Shown here piece after piece: positions 46,500 to 58,274 of a stretch of DNA of 64,000 nt. A program made the translations under genes and the position numbers. The number at the start of each line of letters is the position of its first letter. Within the stretch, counting starts at the first letter, position 1. The DNA is taken from positions 4,650,001 through 4,714,000 of the forward strand of contig JAVHKY010000053.1 of assembly GCA_035079385.1 (NCBI GenBank), in the 5' to 3' direction. This DNA is from Aspidiotus rigidus (lineage: Eukaryota > Arthropoda > Insecta > Hemiptera > Diaspididae). The notes beneath the pieces are model-generated. The model did no database searches and had not been told where the DNA came from. It was given only the letters and a program-made list of their open reading frames with translations.

Positions 46500-47312
46500 T
46501 ACACTCAGTGATGGACAAAAAATGACGGCTTCCTTAACGAAGTTAAACGAGGAACGCAGGGAACCTGTTTTACGAGGATTTGGTATTGAAAATTCAAGGA
46601 AGCCTAGATTTGGAGAAAGGTAGTAAAAAGAAGGCCTAGACCAACTATTAGTGTAATATAATGTAGTTGGATAAATCAGGTTCCTTGTTGAAATTTCCAC
46701 TCTTGAGCTATATATGATACGAGGGGGGTTTCCTCTCCTATCATATATGGCTCAAGGGTCGAAATTTCTCTAAGTCCCTCTCCTATCATATATAGCTCGA
46801 GAGTCGAAATGTTTCCAAGTCCCTCTCCTATCATATATGGCTCGAGGGTCGAAATTTTTTCTAAGTCCCCCTCCCATCATATATTCTCGAGAGTCGAAAT
46901 TTTTCTAAGTTTTTCGCTGGACGGCGCACGGCAGATTTCTCAAATAGCCCCCCATAAAACAGGTTCCCTGTTAATAGGCAATCAATAAAATTACGGCTTC
47001 CTTAACGAAGTTAAACGAGGAACGCAGGGAACCTGTTTTATGATTCGAATGAGATTTGGTATTGAAAATTCAAGGAAGCCTAGATCATATATAGCTCGAC
47101 AGTCGAAATTTTTCCAAGTCCCCCTTCTATCATATATAGCTCGAGAGTCGAAATTTTTCTAAGTCCCTCTTCTATCATATATAGCTCGAGGGTCGAAATT
47201 TTTCTAAGTTTTTCGCTGGACGGCGCACGGCGGACGGCGCACGGCGGACGCCAGATTTCTCAAATAGCCCCCCAGAAAACAGGTTCCCTGTTAAAAAACA
47301 GGTTCCCTGTTA
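46500..47312. repeat. Tandemly duplicated repeat block with 45-bp minisatellite
   Basis: CTTCCTTAACGAAGTTAAAC, AGGGAACCTGTTTTA and GATTTGGTATTGAAAATTCA occur in the same order at 46525-46610 and 46993-47085, so a block of about 470 bp is duplicated. Each block holds 45-48-bp units (CTCCTATCATATATAGCTCG, AGAGTCGAAATTTTTC, TAAGTCCC) and ends CCCCATAAAACAGGTTCCCT. AACAGGTTCCCTGTT is exact at 46958, 47278 and 47297. Confidence 0.75.
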
Positions 47313-47344
47313 AAATTCCCCCACCGAGTAAGTTCGGATTGGGA

Positions 47345-47754
47345 GCCCCCCCCCCCCCCCCCGAAAAAAACAACTATATTTCTAGGCCTGTAATACGTAG
47401 CCTGGAAAATGTCAAACATTAGCCTTCATCATACTAAGCCTAATATACCATACTACGCCTATATTAACTAGCCTAAGAAATTTTAAACTTTCGCGTACAT
47501 CATACTAGGTCTATAATAAGTAGCCTAAAAAATTTCAAACTTCAACCTTCATTATAATAGGCCTAATATACTATACTAGGCCTATAAGAAGTAGCCGGGA
47601 AAATGTCAAACCTTATCCTTCACTAAACTAAGCCTAATATACCATACAAGGTCTATAATACGTAGCCTAAAGAATTTGAAACTCCAGCCTGCATTATACT
47701 GGGCCTAATATACTATACTAGGCCCAGTATAATGACTAGCCTGAAAAATTTCGA
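47345..47754. repeat. 71-bp satellite array, second locus
   Basis: After a C-run (47348-47366), units of about 71 bp repeat GTAGCCTGGAAAATGTCAAA, TTAGCCTTCATCATACTAAG and CCTAATATACCATACTACGC with divergence. This is the same family as 44930-45390. Confidence 0.7.
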
Positions 47755-48985
47755 ATTTTTTTTTTTTAATTACATTCAACCAGAGAAAAATTATATTAAA
47801 AAAAAAAACAAATAAACAAACAAACAAACAAACAAACAAACAAACAAACAAAAAACGAAGAGAAAAAAAAAGAATAGGGGGAAAAAATTTTACACACATG
47901 CATAAATGTATTAAAATAAAAAAAAGTGAAAACAATAGTACTCCGACCGTTGTACTCGTAAGGACTGGAGCTGAGTTTGATTTCTTGTATTAAAAGAGTA
48001 TGATTTAATCGCTCTTTAGAATTTAAAGAAAGTAAATCATAAAATAAAATAAAAAAAAGGGGGAAAAAAAATAAAAATAAAAGAGGTTTGGAAAGAGGAT
48101 GGCTACTGGGCCTTATCTCGAAGGAAAAACGGAAAAAATGAATTGAATTTAAATGTTGATGGAAGGAGGTAGGTCAGAGATATATTTGAAAATGTGTGAG
48201 AAAATTGAAGGGTTTTCTGATGATAGGAGGTCGGTGGCTCTGAGTGGGGCAGCGAATAGTAGATTGATGGTTTCTGAGTATAGTATTTGTCTAATGTTGG
48301 ATATTTCTGAACATTTGAAAAGATAAAGATTGATGTCGCCTTTAGAAGGGTCTGGATGGAGGGGGCATATATCAGATTCGGAAAGATTTAAACGTTCTAA
48401 GTGAGTGGGGAGACTATTTTGTCCAAAACGAAGACGGCTAAGTTTAACTTAAGGGAGCGGGGAATATCGTTAAAAAGTTTATACCAAGGGAATGCCGGAA
48501 GTAGAGGTTGAACGAGGAAATAATAAGATTTCAGATTGTTAGCGGATTTCGAGTAGGATGTTGCCCAGTTGTCTCGCGGGGAGCATCGAATAAGAGAAAA
48601 TAGTTCTGACTTAAGGAGCAGATTTGATGAGACTGGTGATGAGCGGGCTGATTTAGCTAAAACATCTACAATTTCGTTATTGAATATTCCTGCATGGCTG
48701 GGGATCCAGAGAAAATTAATTTGAATGGGGTTGAGAGAATTGATGATTGATAAGACTAAGGATGAATTAACGCGTGAAGGGATGGAAGAAATGGATTGGA
48801 GAGCGGAGAGAGAGTCAGATATTATGAGGAACTGTCCTGTTTGGGAGTTTTGCTTTATGTAGGAAAGGCCTTGGAATATCGCCACCTGTTCCGCATGAAA
48901 AATAGATGTGAAGTTTGGTAGAGATAAAGAGCAATAAAGCTTAGTTGAGGGGATCCAAAAGGCCATACCCACTTCCTGATGATCT
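47755..48985 (-). pseudogene. 5'-truncated LINE with RNase H domain
   Basis: The minus-strand frame (48972 to 48397) is a LINE RNase H domain: HAEQVAIFQGL, ISDSLSALQSI and WIPSHAGIFNNEIVDVLAK hold the expected acidic and His positions. A frameshift near 48420 leads to FGQNSLPTHLERLNL and a degenerate terminal knuckle (CPLHPDP...LYLFKCSE), ending near 48155. The 3' end carries a (GTTT)n tract (47806-47851 on the plus strand as AAAC), then CTCTGGTTGAATGTAATT and poly(A). The reverse transcriptase is lost by 5' truncation at about 48985. Confidence 0.85.
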
Positions 48986-49079
48986 TTAGCCTTTGTTATA
49001 CTAGGCTTGATATGCAGTATAACTAGGCTTATACTAATTAGGCCTAATATACAGTATCTATACTAAACTAGCCTGAAAC

Positions 49080-49620
49080 ACCTCCTATCATAGCTCGGAG
49101 GAAGACATTTTTCCAAGTCCCCCTCCTATTATATGTAGCCTAGAGGTAAAAATTTTTCCAAGTCCCACGTTTTGTCTCCCGGCGCCCTTCATTTTTCTTC
49201 AAAATACCCTCCCATAAAACAGGTTCCCTGTTAAAAGATCTATGACACCATCAGATTGTGACGTCACAAGGCTGACCTATGACGTCATAAAACTGTGACA
49301 TCACAGACCCTGCCCCTCAACCATAAGAGAGGAACTTGAAAATAAATTATCTATGACGTCATCAAACTGCGACATCACGGGCCTTGTCTCCAATTTACCT
49401 ATATATGGTATTAGGGGAACCTGAAAAATGTTCTGGCATATAGCCAAATAAATGAAGATCATGTTTTATGTCTTTTACAAGGGAGCATACTAGTTTGCCT
49501 CTGTCATGCTTACTTTGTTTGATCTGGGAGTGTCACCATCTTGTTCTCCACACGCGAGTCGCCCGGCGTCACGTCATTTTTCTTCAAAATACCCTCCGAT
49601 AAAACAGATTCCATGTTAAA
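49080..49620. repeat. CAGGGAACCTG-family copy rich in CRE palindromes
   Basis: It starts TAGCTCGGAGGAAGACATTT and includes CCCATAAAACAGGTTCCCTG (exact AACAGGTTCCCTGTT at 49218). TGACGTCA follows at about 49258, 49280 and 49351. A decayed end (GATAAAACAGATTCCATGTT) lies at about 49597. It is non-coding. Confidence 0.65.
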
Positions 49621-52230
49621 ATTTGAATTGTAAATCAGTCAGTCAGTTTTATGGTTGGGAAGTAGAAGAAAAAGTTCATAGAATCCATCCTGTAAGTCAA
49701 TTTTTCGATTTCGATATTTCCTGGTTTCCCTCTTGGTCTGTAGAATTTGAGAGACCAAACTTCTCGAAGCCCCCCCCCCATCCTTTAAAGATATCTGGAT
49801 TGGGCGAATTATGGGGTTGCTAATATTGTAAAATTTAGAAAGAGTTCTGCGTAGAATCGGTGAGTTAGTGCGTCAAATTAGTTCCTTCAAAAGTGCGATT
49901 CCAACGCTGCTCGGTCCAAAAAACCGACTCTCAAGAGTCTCGCAATGAACGAATAAGAAAATTATATTTTCCATTCAATATTTTTCAAAAAAAAATGGGA
50001 GAAAAATCGTTATTACGAAATCAAATGTGAGCAATAAATCTTGTACCTTCTCTGCGTTGGACGAAAACTTAGCCATAGATTATGGCTTTTAAATTAAAAT
50101 TGAACTTGATTGGATTTGCAACATCCGTCACATCTCTTGCACACTCGAGAATAACGCTCGCAAGAAGTGAATTTTGAATGAAGCGGGGACCTATCAATGG
50201 AGATTATACCAAATTGCAGAATTTCTTGGACGGCTTTGCTCGTATGGTTCTTTCGGACAGCTTTTTATTTCACAGGTCTTACCTGTTGTAAGGAGCCCGT
50301 ATCTTTCAACCTTTAACGTTCCCAAACAATTCTAGTCACTTCACACGATAATAAAGCCACACCCGAAAGAAGAAAATTTTCTAATTTTTTCATGTACAGC
50401 CAGAGTTGCTGCAGACCTGCGTTTAGTGCTGGTAAGCGCGCTTCCGAGACTAACGTCTTCACCTGAATTTTTTTTTTTAGTCATCGATAAGCGCATCCTT
50501 TCTCTCGACTACTCTTTTGTTATACAGAACGAAGATAATATATTTGTATAGAAAAAACTATTTTTTTCCTCTATCTTCAGTCCTCACGACGACAGAACCA
50601 TCGATCACCCAATACCAAAACCAAACTACCTTTATACATTTACTTTCTTTCTATTCAGGAATATATCCTCTACCTCTCTGTCGGTATATTTCCCTTCGGC
50701 AAAGTTATCTCTATCTACCATCTTTTTGTACAAACATTTATTCGACCCGGAGCCGCTACGCGACCGACCAAAATTGAGAGCAATTTTACCAAACCGATAC
50801 CTGTCGTTTTGTGGTTCAGTTTTTATTTTCTATTAGGAAAGATTCTGATTCTGCACATGTAAAGAATGACCATAGTCGTTATTATTTTATTATATCATTC
50901 ACTCGCCTTTGTCGAACATCATCTAAATTCATGTTATTATTTTGTGAACGTATTTCATCATAAAGGATCGACCGGAAGTTTCCTAAAACTCCCTCATAAA
51001 ATAAATAATACCGTCGCATAATCGATTTATATATATATATCGATGAGAACTGTACAAGCGGGCATTTGTTTTTGTGGATAATGGTACTGAGGCTCGATAC
51101 TCAAGGTGAAGAAGTGCCTGTATAAGCAAGGCGAGGTAAAGTCTTACGAAGAGGTTCGGTAAACCGCGAAGGATAGTAAAAATTATTAACAAAAATGAGC
51201 GATGGCTTCAAAATTCCAAGTATGAGTACCCGGAAGGTACTAATTATAAATATTTCTAAATTTCTAACGTTTCGCGGTCCATTGCAGTCTAAATTCAGTA
51301 GGGATTTGTCAGAGAGAAATTTCCGCTGTCAGTCTGGGAAATTATGGTTTCAAAGGACGGAGGCTGCGACTTATTTTCGAGAAGTTGCGGAGGCTCTAAC
51401 CTGGTTTAGGGATTAACAAAATCTTCTACTTCCAACCTGTACATGTATGGGTAGAGAGGCTTGAAAAGATGTTCCGCACGAGACGAAGGTATTGACTATT
51501 TGGGAAACTTTCTCTGTGTGTCTATATTTGACGTCGAAGGACTTCCAACTTAATTTAAGGACCACTGGAGAAAGTCGATTCGCGAGCTATACTTATAAAT
51601 GGAGGGTCAATCAATCACAATCTCTTTAATCTGGACCTAGGTCGTAGCTGACGACTTTCCGCGAGTTCTAGATAGAAATATTAGCGCTTACGAACTCTAT
51701 TCCTCTCACGTAAGGTCTTGAAAAAAACAAAAGGATACAATTTAGTTGATTGATTGATGTCGTACGCGAGCCCAGAAAAAACGTGGAGCAGGAAGTCGTA
51801 CGACAGATCGTATTTTCTCTTTTCGCTTTCCGACGCACCTGATCTAGTCGCTCGCAATTTTAGGTATTTGTAAAATGTTCAGTTCCGGTGGTGATCACGG
51901 CCACCCGCCAATTCTCGCTAACCACCTCAGCATGAGAGCAACGCAAGGTGGCAAGGTGAAATGCGTATACCTTTTGGGCATTGAAAATCTCCCTACAGAC
52001 GCCGCCGCGTGAACTTGCTCGTTCAACGAAATCAGGTGTGCAATAGCTTGTGCAGTGCGATGTAAACATAAAAATCACTTGGAAGGAGTTTTGACATTTT
52101 GTCACTTTCGAGTTGTTTTTTTTCTCGTGATAGTGGAAGTTTATGCATAGGAGTGCACACCCAATTCGAAGGTATCAAAAATACAATTTTCCTCCTTGCC
52201 GAATGACTCGTGCGAGCACTTCAGATTATA
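49621..52230. other. No gene recognised
   Basis: Unique-looking sequence. On the minus strand a consensus donor (ACAACAG-GTAAGA) at about 50280 follows a short open stretch reading GTLKVERYGLLTT, which could be the end of a 5' exon. The 81-codon minus-strand frame at 52105-51860 has no recognisable motif. Nothing else is assigned. Confidence 0.4.
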
Positions 52231-52345
52231 AGGGCCTTTCTACATAAGACGCGAAATGCGGGCACACAATTCAAGTACCTACGCACGCGACAAGTTGGAA
52301 ACATTTCCAATTTGCCGCATGTTGCTTCTTATGTAGAAAGGCCCT
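52231..52345. mobile_element. 115-bp MITE
   Basis: The ends AGGGCCTTTCTACATAAG and CTTATGTAGAAAGGCCCT are perfect inverted repeats, followed inward by a weaker GCGGCA..TGCCGC pairing. Flanking trinucleotides are ATA on both sides. Confidence 0.7.
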
Positions 52346-52815
52346 ATATTATGAATAGAAAAGGAAGAGAGGATTAAATCTTTGTTCAAGAACGTATAAT
52401 AAAAATACAGGGGAAAAAAGAACAGTTTTGGAAGACTTGAGGCCATGCATTACCAGCGTGGGAATTCGTAATTGGTGCAATGCATGTTGGGTCGGTTCCC
52501 CAACACCCAGTGGGCAGACTATGACAATGCGCGTGCACATGATATCGTGAGAACTTGCAGAGGTTTCTCTAAATTTTCCAAGTTTTACAGCATTCTGTCC
52601 AATACTAGGTACTGAGGCAGGTAGAGCATGACTTCAACAGAAAAATGATACTAGACGAAGTCATACTCAAGCGAGTAATACAAACGGAGTAATTTACAAT
52701 TTTAGTCACAGAAATTAAACGACGCCGGAGCGCTTTCGATTAAACAATCGTTGTCAACGGGGACTGGAAAGCGACTGAACCAACTCCGGCTGTAAACTAG
52801 GAACATACGAGGAAA

Positions 52816-55131
52816 TCAGGATTGAACCAGCGAGTCATCACGACGTGAATCATACTCGTAAACTAGTTCAATCAACCCCTCATCTGGTATGTACCTGTTG
52901 AGCACATTAAGGCCGTCGTTATTTAAATGACGGATTATTTCGATGTGTTCTAAAGCTTGCCGCTTCGAATACGCGTTTTCTCTATAGAGGAGGACCTCGG
53001 ACCCCTCTTTAATGCTATGGCCGCTAGTGATTAGATGGTCCGCAAACGCCGATTCACCTATATTCTTCTTTTCCCACGCCTTCCTATGTTCAGCGATTCT
53101 AATTTTCAACTGACGGCCTGTCTCGCCGATATAAATTCCGTTACAACCCTTACACTCAACTTTATGCACACCACTCCTCTCGGCCAGTTGAATGGGGTCT
53201 TTTAGCCTAACCAATAAACTTTTTATGGTATTGGGGTTGCAATACACAGGCCGAAATCCGAAGGGGCGTAGGACACGACTCAATTGAGCTGAAAACTGCC
53301 CCAAGAACGGAAGCCTTATCCAACGCTCTCTACTGTTTAGGGCCGTATTGCGGGGGAGGGAGGTGGTGGAATCGAGGCATTTTCGAGTAACTTTCCTTTG
53401 GATCATAAGGTCAATGTCTAAGTTCACTTCATTCACTCTGGCCAAGTGCTTTATAGTTAATACCTTTTTTTGGAAGGCTGACTGATTGAGAGGAATACTA
53501 GTCAGTCGATGGATTAAGCTGTTAAATCCAGCATATTTATGGGCTACAGGGCAGAAAGATTTTCCGTGGACAGTAATATCGGTCGCAGTATCTTTCCTGT
53601 ATATGGCGAATTCATGGATACCGTCTCTATTACAGATCGTCAAATCCAAGTAATTAATAGATACGCCACCGATTTCCAAAGTAAATTTTATAGAAGGATA
53701 TTGATTATTTAGATACTGGAGAAACTCCAAAAGGAGCTCTCGGGGACCAGCCCACGTACACAACACATCGTCGACATACCTGTGCCAATAATAAATCTGA
53801 CCTAAATACGCACTGCCAGAGGAGAACAAATCGAGCTCAAACTTAGACATAAAGACCTCCGAAATGAGAGAACCCAAAGGAGAACCGATGGGTATTCCAA
53901 CCTCTTCAGGAAACTCAAAAAACTTGTTATCGAATTTGCAATAATTGGGAGACCAACAAATATTGAGGAGATTGAAAAATTCACCCAATTCTTCTTGGCG
54001 AACATTTGTTTGAATCAAAAGGTCTCCCATATGTTGCATGGCGGTTGTTCTGGGGATATTGGGGAACAGGCCGACCACATCAAATGAACACAGGGTCGAT
54101 CCCAGCGGAAGAATATTATCCTTAAGCCTATCAGCCAAGGAGACCGAATTTTTCACCGAGTAAGGTGACTCATGGTCAACTCTCGATTTAAACCATCGGT
54201 CTAAAAATTTCGCCAGAGCGTACGTGGGCGAGGACACAAAGGATACGACCGGACGCATCGGGTTATCTTTTTTATGGACTTTTGGTAGCCCGTACAAGGG
54301 GGGAGGCACAGGGTTGGGCTCCAGGAGCAATCTTTTTAGCGAGGGATTTTTAATAATAAATTCACACTCGTTTATCACACGTCTAACTTCTTTTACGTGT
54401 TTAGGAAAATTGAAACTGTCGTTTTCCTTAGCACCACACTAGCCGAGAACGTCACAGACCTTGGAGACGTAGGAGGACTTCTCCATCACGACAATGGCAT
54501 TACTTTTGTCAGCCTTCGTGATGATTAAGCCCTCCTCCCTGACCCTCCTCTTTAATCCCTTAATCACCTCAATTGCGTAATTGTTTATACGAGGGAGGGG
54601 GGTATTGGGGACAAGAGCAGCACAATTTTTTTGAGTATTAACCCCCGGTCCGATTTTCACCTCGAGGTCGGCAACAACATCAGCCAAAGCATTACTATTA
54701 TTAAGAGGGGGTAATCCGAACTTCAACCCTTTCTCTAATAAATTCAACTCATCACTACTGAACTCAACCTGACTGCAATTTATAATGCGCGGTTGGAAGT
54801 TTTGGATAACACTGACCTCAGGTCTCACTTCCTGGACAGCGGGGTTATTCAAATTTTCTTTCTTTTTCTGGAGGAAACAAAGGGAACAAAGTTTCTTATT
54901 TTTCTTCCTTTTCAATTTAGCTTCAAAACCGCGGCATTTAACATTAATAGCCTTAATAAACAGATCCAACTCCACCGGATGCAGTAGGCCAGAAAGTCTA
55001 GAATGGACCAATAAGTTCAGCCTAGTGGTGACATTCAACTTTCCATGCCACCTCCGCAATTCAGTGCGGATCCATTTTTCCGTCAAGAATTTTTCCAATT
55101 TTTTGGTGGTACGATCGCAATCCGAAAACAA
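52816..55131 (-). pseudogene. Penelope-like element copy C, one in-frame stop from intact
   Basis: A single reading frame of 771 codons is interrupted by one TAG at 54439-54441 (between CDVLG and CGAKENDSFNF). Copy D has a Gln codon there, so it looks like a C-to-T nonsense change. Order: N-terminal domain with LIITKADKSNAIVVMEKSSY; reverse transcriptase with YGLPKVHK, motif A CSFDVVGLF, IPIGSPLGS and catalytic YYWHRYVDDVLCTW (about residues 446-459 of the whole); a C-x2-C pair (ECKGC); GIY-YIG endonuclease GIYIGETGRQ with the Arg (R of KIRIAEH) and a downstream Glu (ALEHIEI). All catalytic residues visible to me are present. No ATG precedes the frame; upstream TAA at about 55163 bounds it. 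The 5' end or an intron is therefore unresolved. Confidence 0.93.
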
Positions 55132-55266
55132 CCGAAACTTAATGAAATTAGGCTTAAGGTAATTTTAAGCATTTGCGAAGAAACCATATGGGAGATGAGA
55201 ACGGCGACCTTTGGTTCCGAAACTTCCCGAACAGAAATCGCAAATACGCCGTATCAGCGTTATTAA

Positions 55267-55324
55267 TAGAATCAATGCGGTTTCTCAATTTCTGGCCATA
55301 AATTGAGAAACCGCATTGATTCTA
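55267..55324. repeat. Perfect 25-bp-arm palindrome between head-to-head Penelope copies
   Basis: Arms 55267-55291 and 55300-55324 are exact reverse complements (outer TAGAATCAATGCGG, inner TTTCTCAATTT) around an 8-base loop CTGGCCAT. It lies in the 5' intergenic space between minus-strand copy C and plus-strand copy D. Confidence 0.9.
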
Positions 55325-55604
55325 GAAAAATGATAGTTCAAACGGTTAAAATGTGTCCCATGTAGAATCGACGTGTTAGCGCCTCCGAAAGTGCGATTCC
55401 AGTACTGCTGAATTTGAATTGGAGACGTTGATGATGATATTTTGAAATTCGATTTGAATTTTTCTAACATACCTATTATACGAGTTCAACACGATTTTTT
55501 AGGTTATGACCAAATTCATTAGAAGGATTCATACTCAAACGAGTAGAAAACGAGTACAATGCGAGCACCACAGAAAACAAAAGACACCAGCTAAGTCGAC
55601 GTAA

Positions 55605-57405
55605 AAATTGGACTCAGAAAGCTTGTGCCGATTTGGTCCGTGATACCCCCCTCCCTAGAATGAATTTTCTTCTTAGTTAGGTGATCAAAGGGATAAAGAG
55701 GAAGGCCAGGGAGGAGGATTCAATCATTACAAAGGCCGACAAGGGGAATGCTATGGTTGTTATGGACAAACCCTCTTACGTCTCTAAAGTCTACGAAGTC
55801 CTTGACCAGTGTGGTGCCAAGACAAATGACCGTTTCAACTTCCCCAGCCACGTGAAGGAGGTTAGACGTGTTATTAATGAATGTGAATTCGTCATTAAAA
55901 CTCCATCATTAAAGAAATTGCTCCTCGAGCCTAACCCTGTACCCTCCCCCCCCCCCTCTTGTATGGGTTACCTAAAGTCCATAAAACAGATACCCCGATG
56001 CGTCCGGTGGTTTCCTATGCGTCTTCCCCCACCTACTCTCTAGCGAAATACTTGGGCCGTTGGTTCAAATCTAGAGTTGATTTTGAGTCACCCTACTCCG
56101 TAAAAAACTCGGTAACCTTGGTTGAAAGGCTTAAAGACGATATTGTGCCTTCGGGGTTCGACCCTGTGTTCATTCGATGTGGTCGGTTTATTCCTGCACA
56201 TCCTAAGAGCTACTGCCATGCAGCATATGGGTAATTTGTTAGTCTGTTCAAACATTCGCCATGAAGAATTGGCGGAATTTTTCGATCTGCTCGGTATCTG
56301 TTGGTCCCCCAATTTTTGTAAATTTAACGGGAAGTTTTTCGAGTTTCCAGAGGAGGTTGGCATCCCTATTGGTTCCCCTTCGGGCTCCCTCATCTCTGAG
56401 GTCTTTATGTCTAAATATGAATTTGATCTGTTCTCCTCTGGCCAGGTGTTCTTGAGTCACGTACATTATTGGCATGGATATGTTGATGATGTGTTATGTG
56501 CGTGGACCGGTCCCCGAGATCTCCTTTTGGAGTTTCTCATGTATCTCCCTTAATAAAATTCACGTTGGAAGTTGGCAGTTCTACTATCAATTTTTTGGAC
56601 TTGACGGTCTCCGAAAGAGACGGCGTCCATGAATTCGCCATTTACAGAAAAGATACATCGACCGATATCACTGTCCACGGTAAGTCTTTTTGCCCCGTTG
56701 CACACAAGTTTGCAGCATTCAATAGCTCAATCCACCGGTTGATTAGTATCCCGATGAGTCAGTCCACCTTTCATAAGGAGCAATCGACTAGACTATCAAA
56801 TACTTGGCCAGAGTGAACCAGGTCAACATAGACATCGACCTCTAGGTTCAGAGAAAGATTACTCGAAAATGTCTTGATTTGACTACCTCCCTCCCTCCCT
56901 CGGGATTCGCTTCCTGACAGTAGAAAGCGCTGGATAAGACTCCCGTTCTTGGGGAAGTTTTCCTCTCAATTGGGGCGGTTCTTCGCCCCTTTGGGTTCCG
57001 GCCTGCGTATTATAATCCTAAGACGGTTAAAAATCTATTTGTTAGATTCGAGGACCCGATCCCTCCAACTGAGGAGCGGCGTATATAGGGTGAAGTGTAG
57101 CGATTGTAATGGGATATATATAGGGGAAACTGGCCGTCAGCTCAAAATAAGAGTCGACGAACACAAAAAGGCGTGGGAAAAAAAGAACATAGGTGAATCG
57201 GCATTCGCGGATCACTTGATTGCCATCGGTCATGCTTTCAAAGAGGAGTCCGTAGTCCTTCTCCACCGAGAAAGCTCATATCATAAACGGGTTGCGTTGG
57301 AGCACATCGAAATTATTCGTCATCTGAAGAGTGACAACATTAGGGTACTCAACAGGTACATACCTGATGAGAGGTTGATTGAACTAGTTTATGAGTATGA
57401 TCATA
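55605..57405 (+). pseudogene. Penelope-like element copy D, multiply broken
   Basis: Plus-strand relic, 5'-truncated within the N-terminal domain (first recognisable text TQKACADLV..TPLPRM). Breaks in order: a stop before 55681; a frameshift in a C-run at 55946-55955; a frameshift near 56150; a deletion after EFLMYLP (about 56555); a frameshift near 56785; and at least one more near 57000-57050. Retained motifs: SIITKADKGNAMVV, YGLPKVHK, FDVVGLF, IPIGSPSGS, YWHGYVDDVLCAW, CSDCNGIYIGETGRQ. The usual C-terminus after ELVYEYD is replaced by unrelated sequence, so the 3' end is also truncated. Confidence 0.92.
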
Positions 57406-57406
57406 T

Positions 57407-57621
57407 TGCATTTTTTTCAATGTAAACATCTTCACGCAGCACTCACCCAACATTTTCGCTTTGAAAAGTGTGAAACAAGATATACGATTTGTACACTGAA
57501 GGATACGGTAAAAAATAAGGCCGAAGCCAGTTGCCAACAAGCTAACAAATTAAGGAGAATTATTGGTGGCAGCAGCAGGCAAAAGCAATCATTAGCTTAT
57601 TTAGCCGACGCCAAAGTTTGA
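57407..57621 (+). pseudogene. Possible SWIM-type zinc-finger fragment
   Basis: Directly after copy D another frame reads FQCKHLHAALTQHF, then RFEKCETRYTICTLKDTV, ending in YLADAKV and a stop. CKHLHAAL resembles the second half of a SWIM zinc finger (C-x-C...C-x-H), found in MULE-type transposases and some host proteins. The first half (C-x-C) is not visible, so this is a hint only. Codon use looks coherent. Confidence 0.3.
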
Positions 57622-57789
57622 GCCATTCACAATTGGCTTTCTATCTCTGCGAAAATGTCGGTCTTCGCGGAGCGGCAGGTACCGAAACGTCTATTCCAGG
57701 TTGTGACGTCACTTCCCTTCTTTTCGACGAACGGACCAGGGGAATCAAGGGTACTATTTTTTAGTCAAAAGGAATCATAAACCCATCTC

Positions 57790-58080
57790 AAGTTTTTCGA
57801 CTGATTGGTGACTGAAATTTTTCCGCGGGACAAAAGTAAATTAGATAATTTCCGACCGATTTACAACTTGAAACTGAAAAGTCAACTTACAAGAAAATCA
57901 ACAGAAAGAGTGATCCTGAAATAAATCAGAAAGTACTCTTTTCACTGATCGACCGGAATCGCTTCATTTTGCTCTAGAGCTGCTTCAGTTCATAAGCCGT
58001 AAGTTATTCAATGACTGACAATGAGTTACGACTGACTGACTTGAATTAGTACGACTTACAACTGACAAGTGCGATGGATT
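57790..58080. repeat. Degenerate GACTGAC repeat, second locus
   Basis: CTGATTGGTGACTGAAAT, CGACCGGAATCGCTTCAT and CAATGACTGACAATGAG resemble the 44340-44825 tract in inverted sense. Confidence 0.4.
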
Positions 58081-58274
58081 GATGAGATTCAAGAATTTTT
58101 TCACCATGAAAGAGAGAATAGAAGGGAAAAAATTTTCAATAGCAGCGGGGAACCCACAATTTCCGTGCCCCACGGCAAAGAAGGTACCTAAAATAAGAAG
58201 CTGAACACAAACTCCTTTGCGGAATTCTTCTTGAAGATCAAAAGTTTTCAAAGTCCCTCCCCCTATCATATATA

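Noticed and set aside
47705..47935. Minus-strand frame with repeated CLFV
   Set aside because: Encoded by the AAAC microsatellite within the LINE 3' end.
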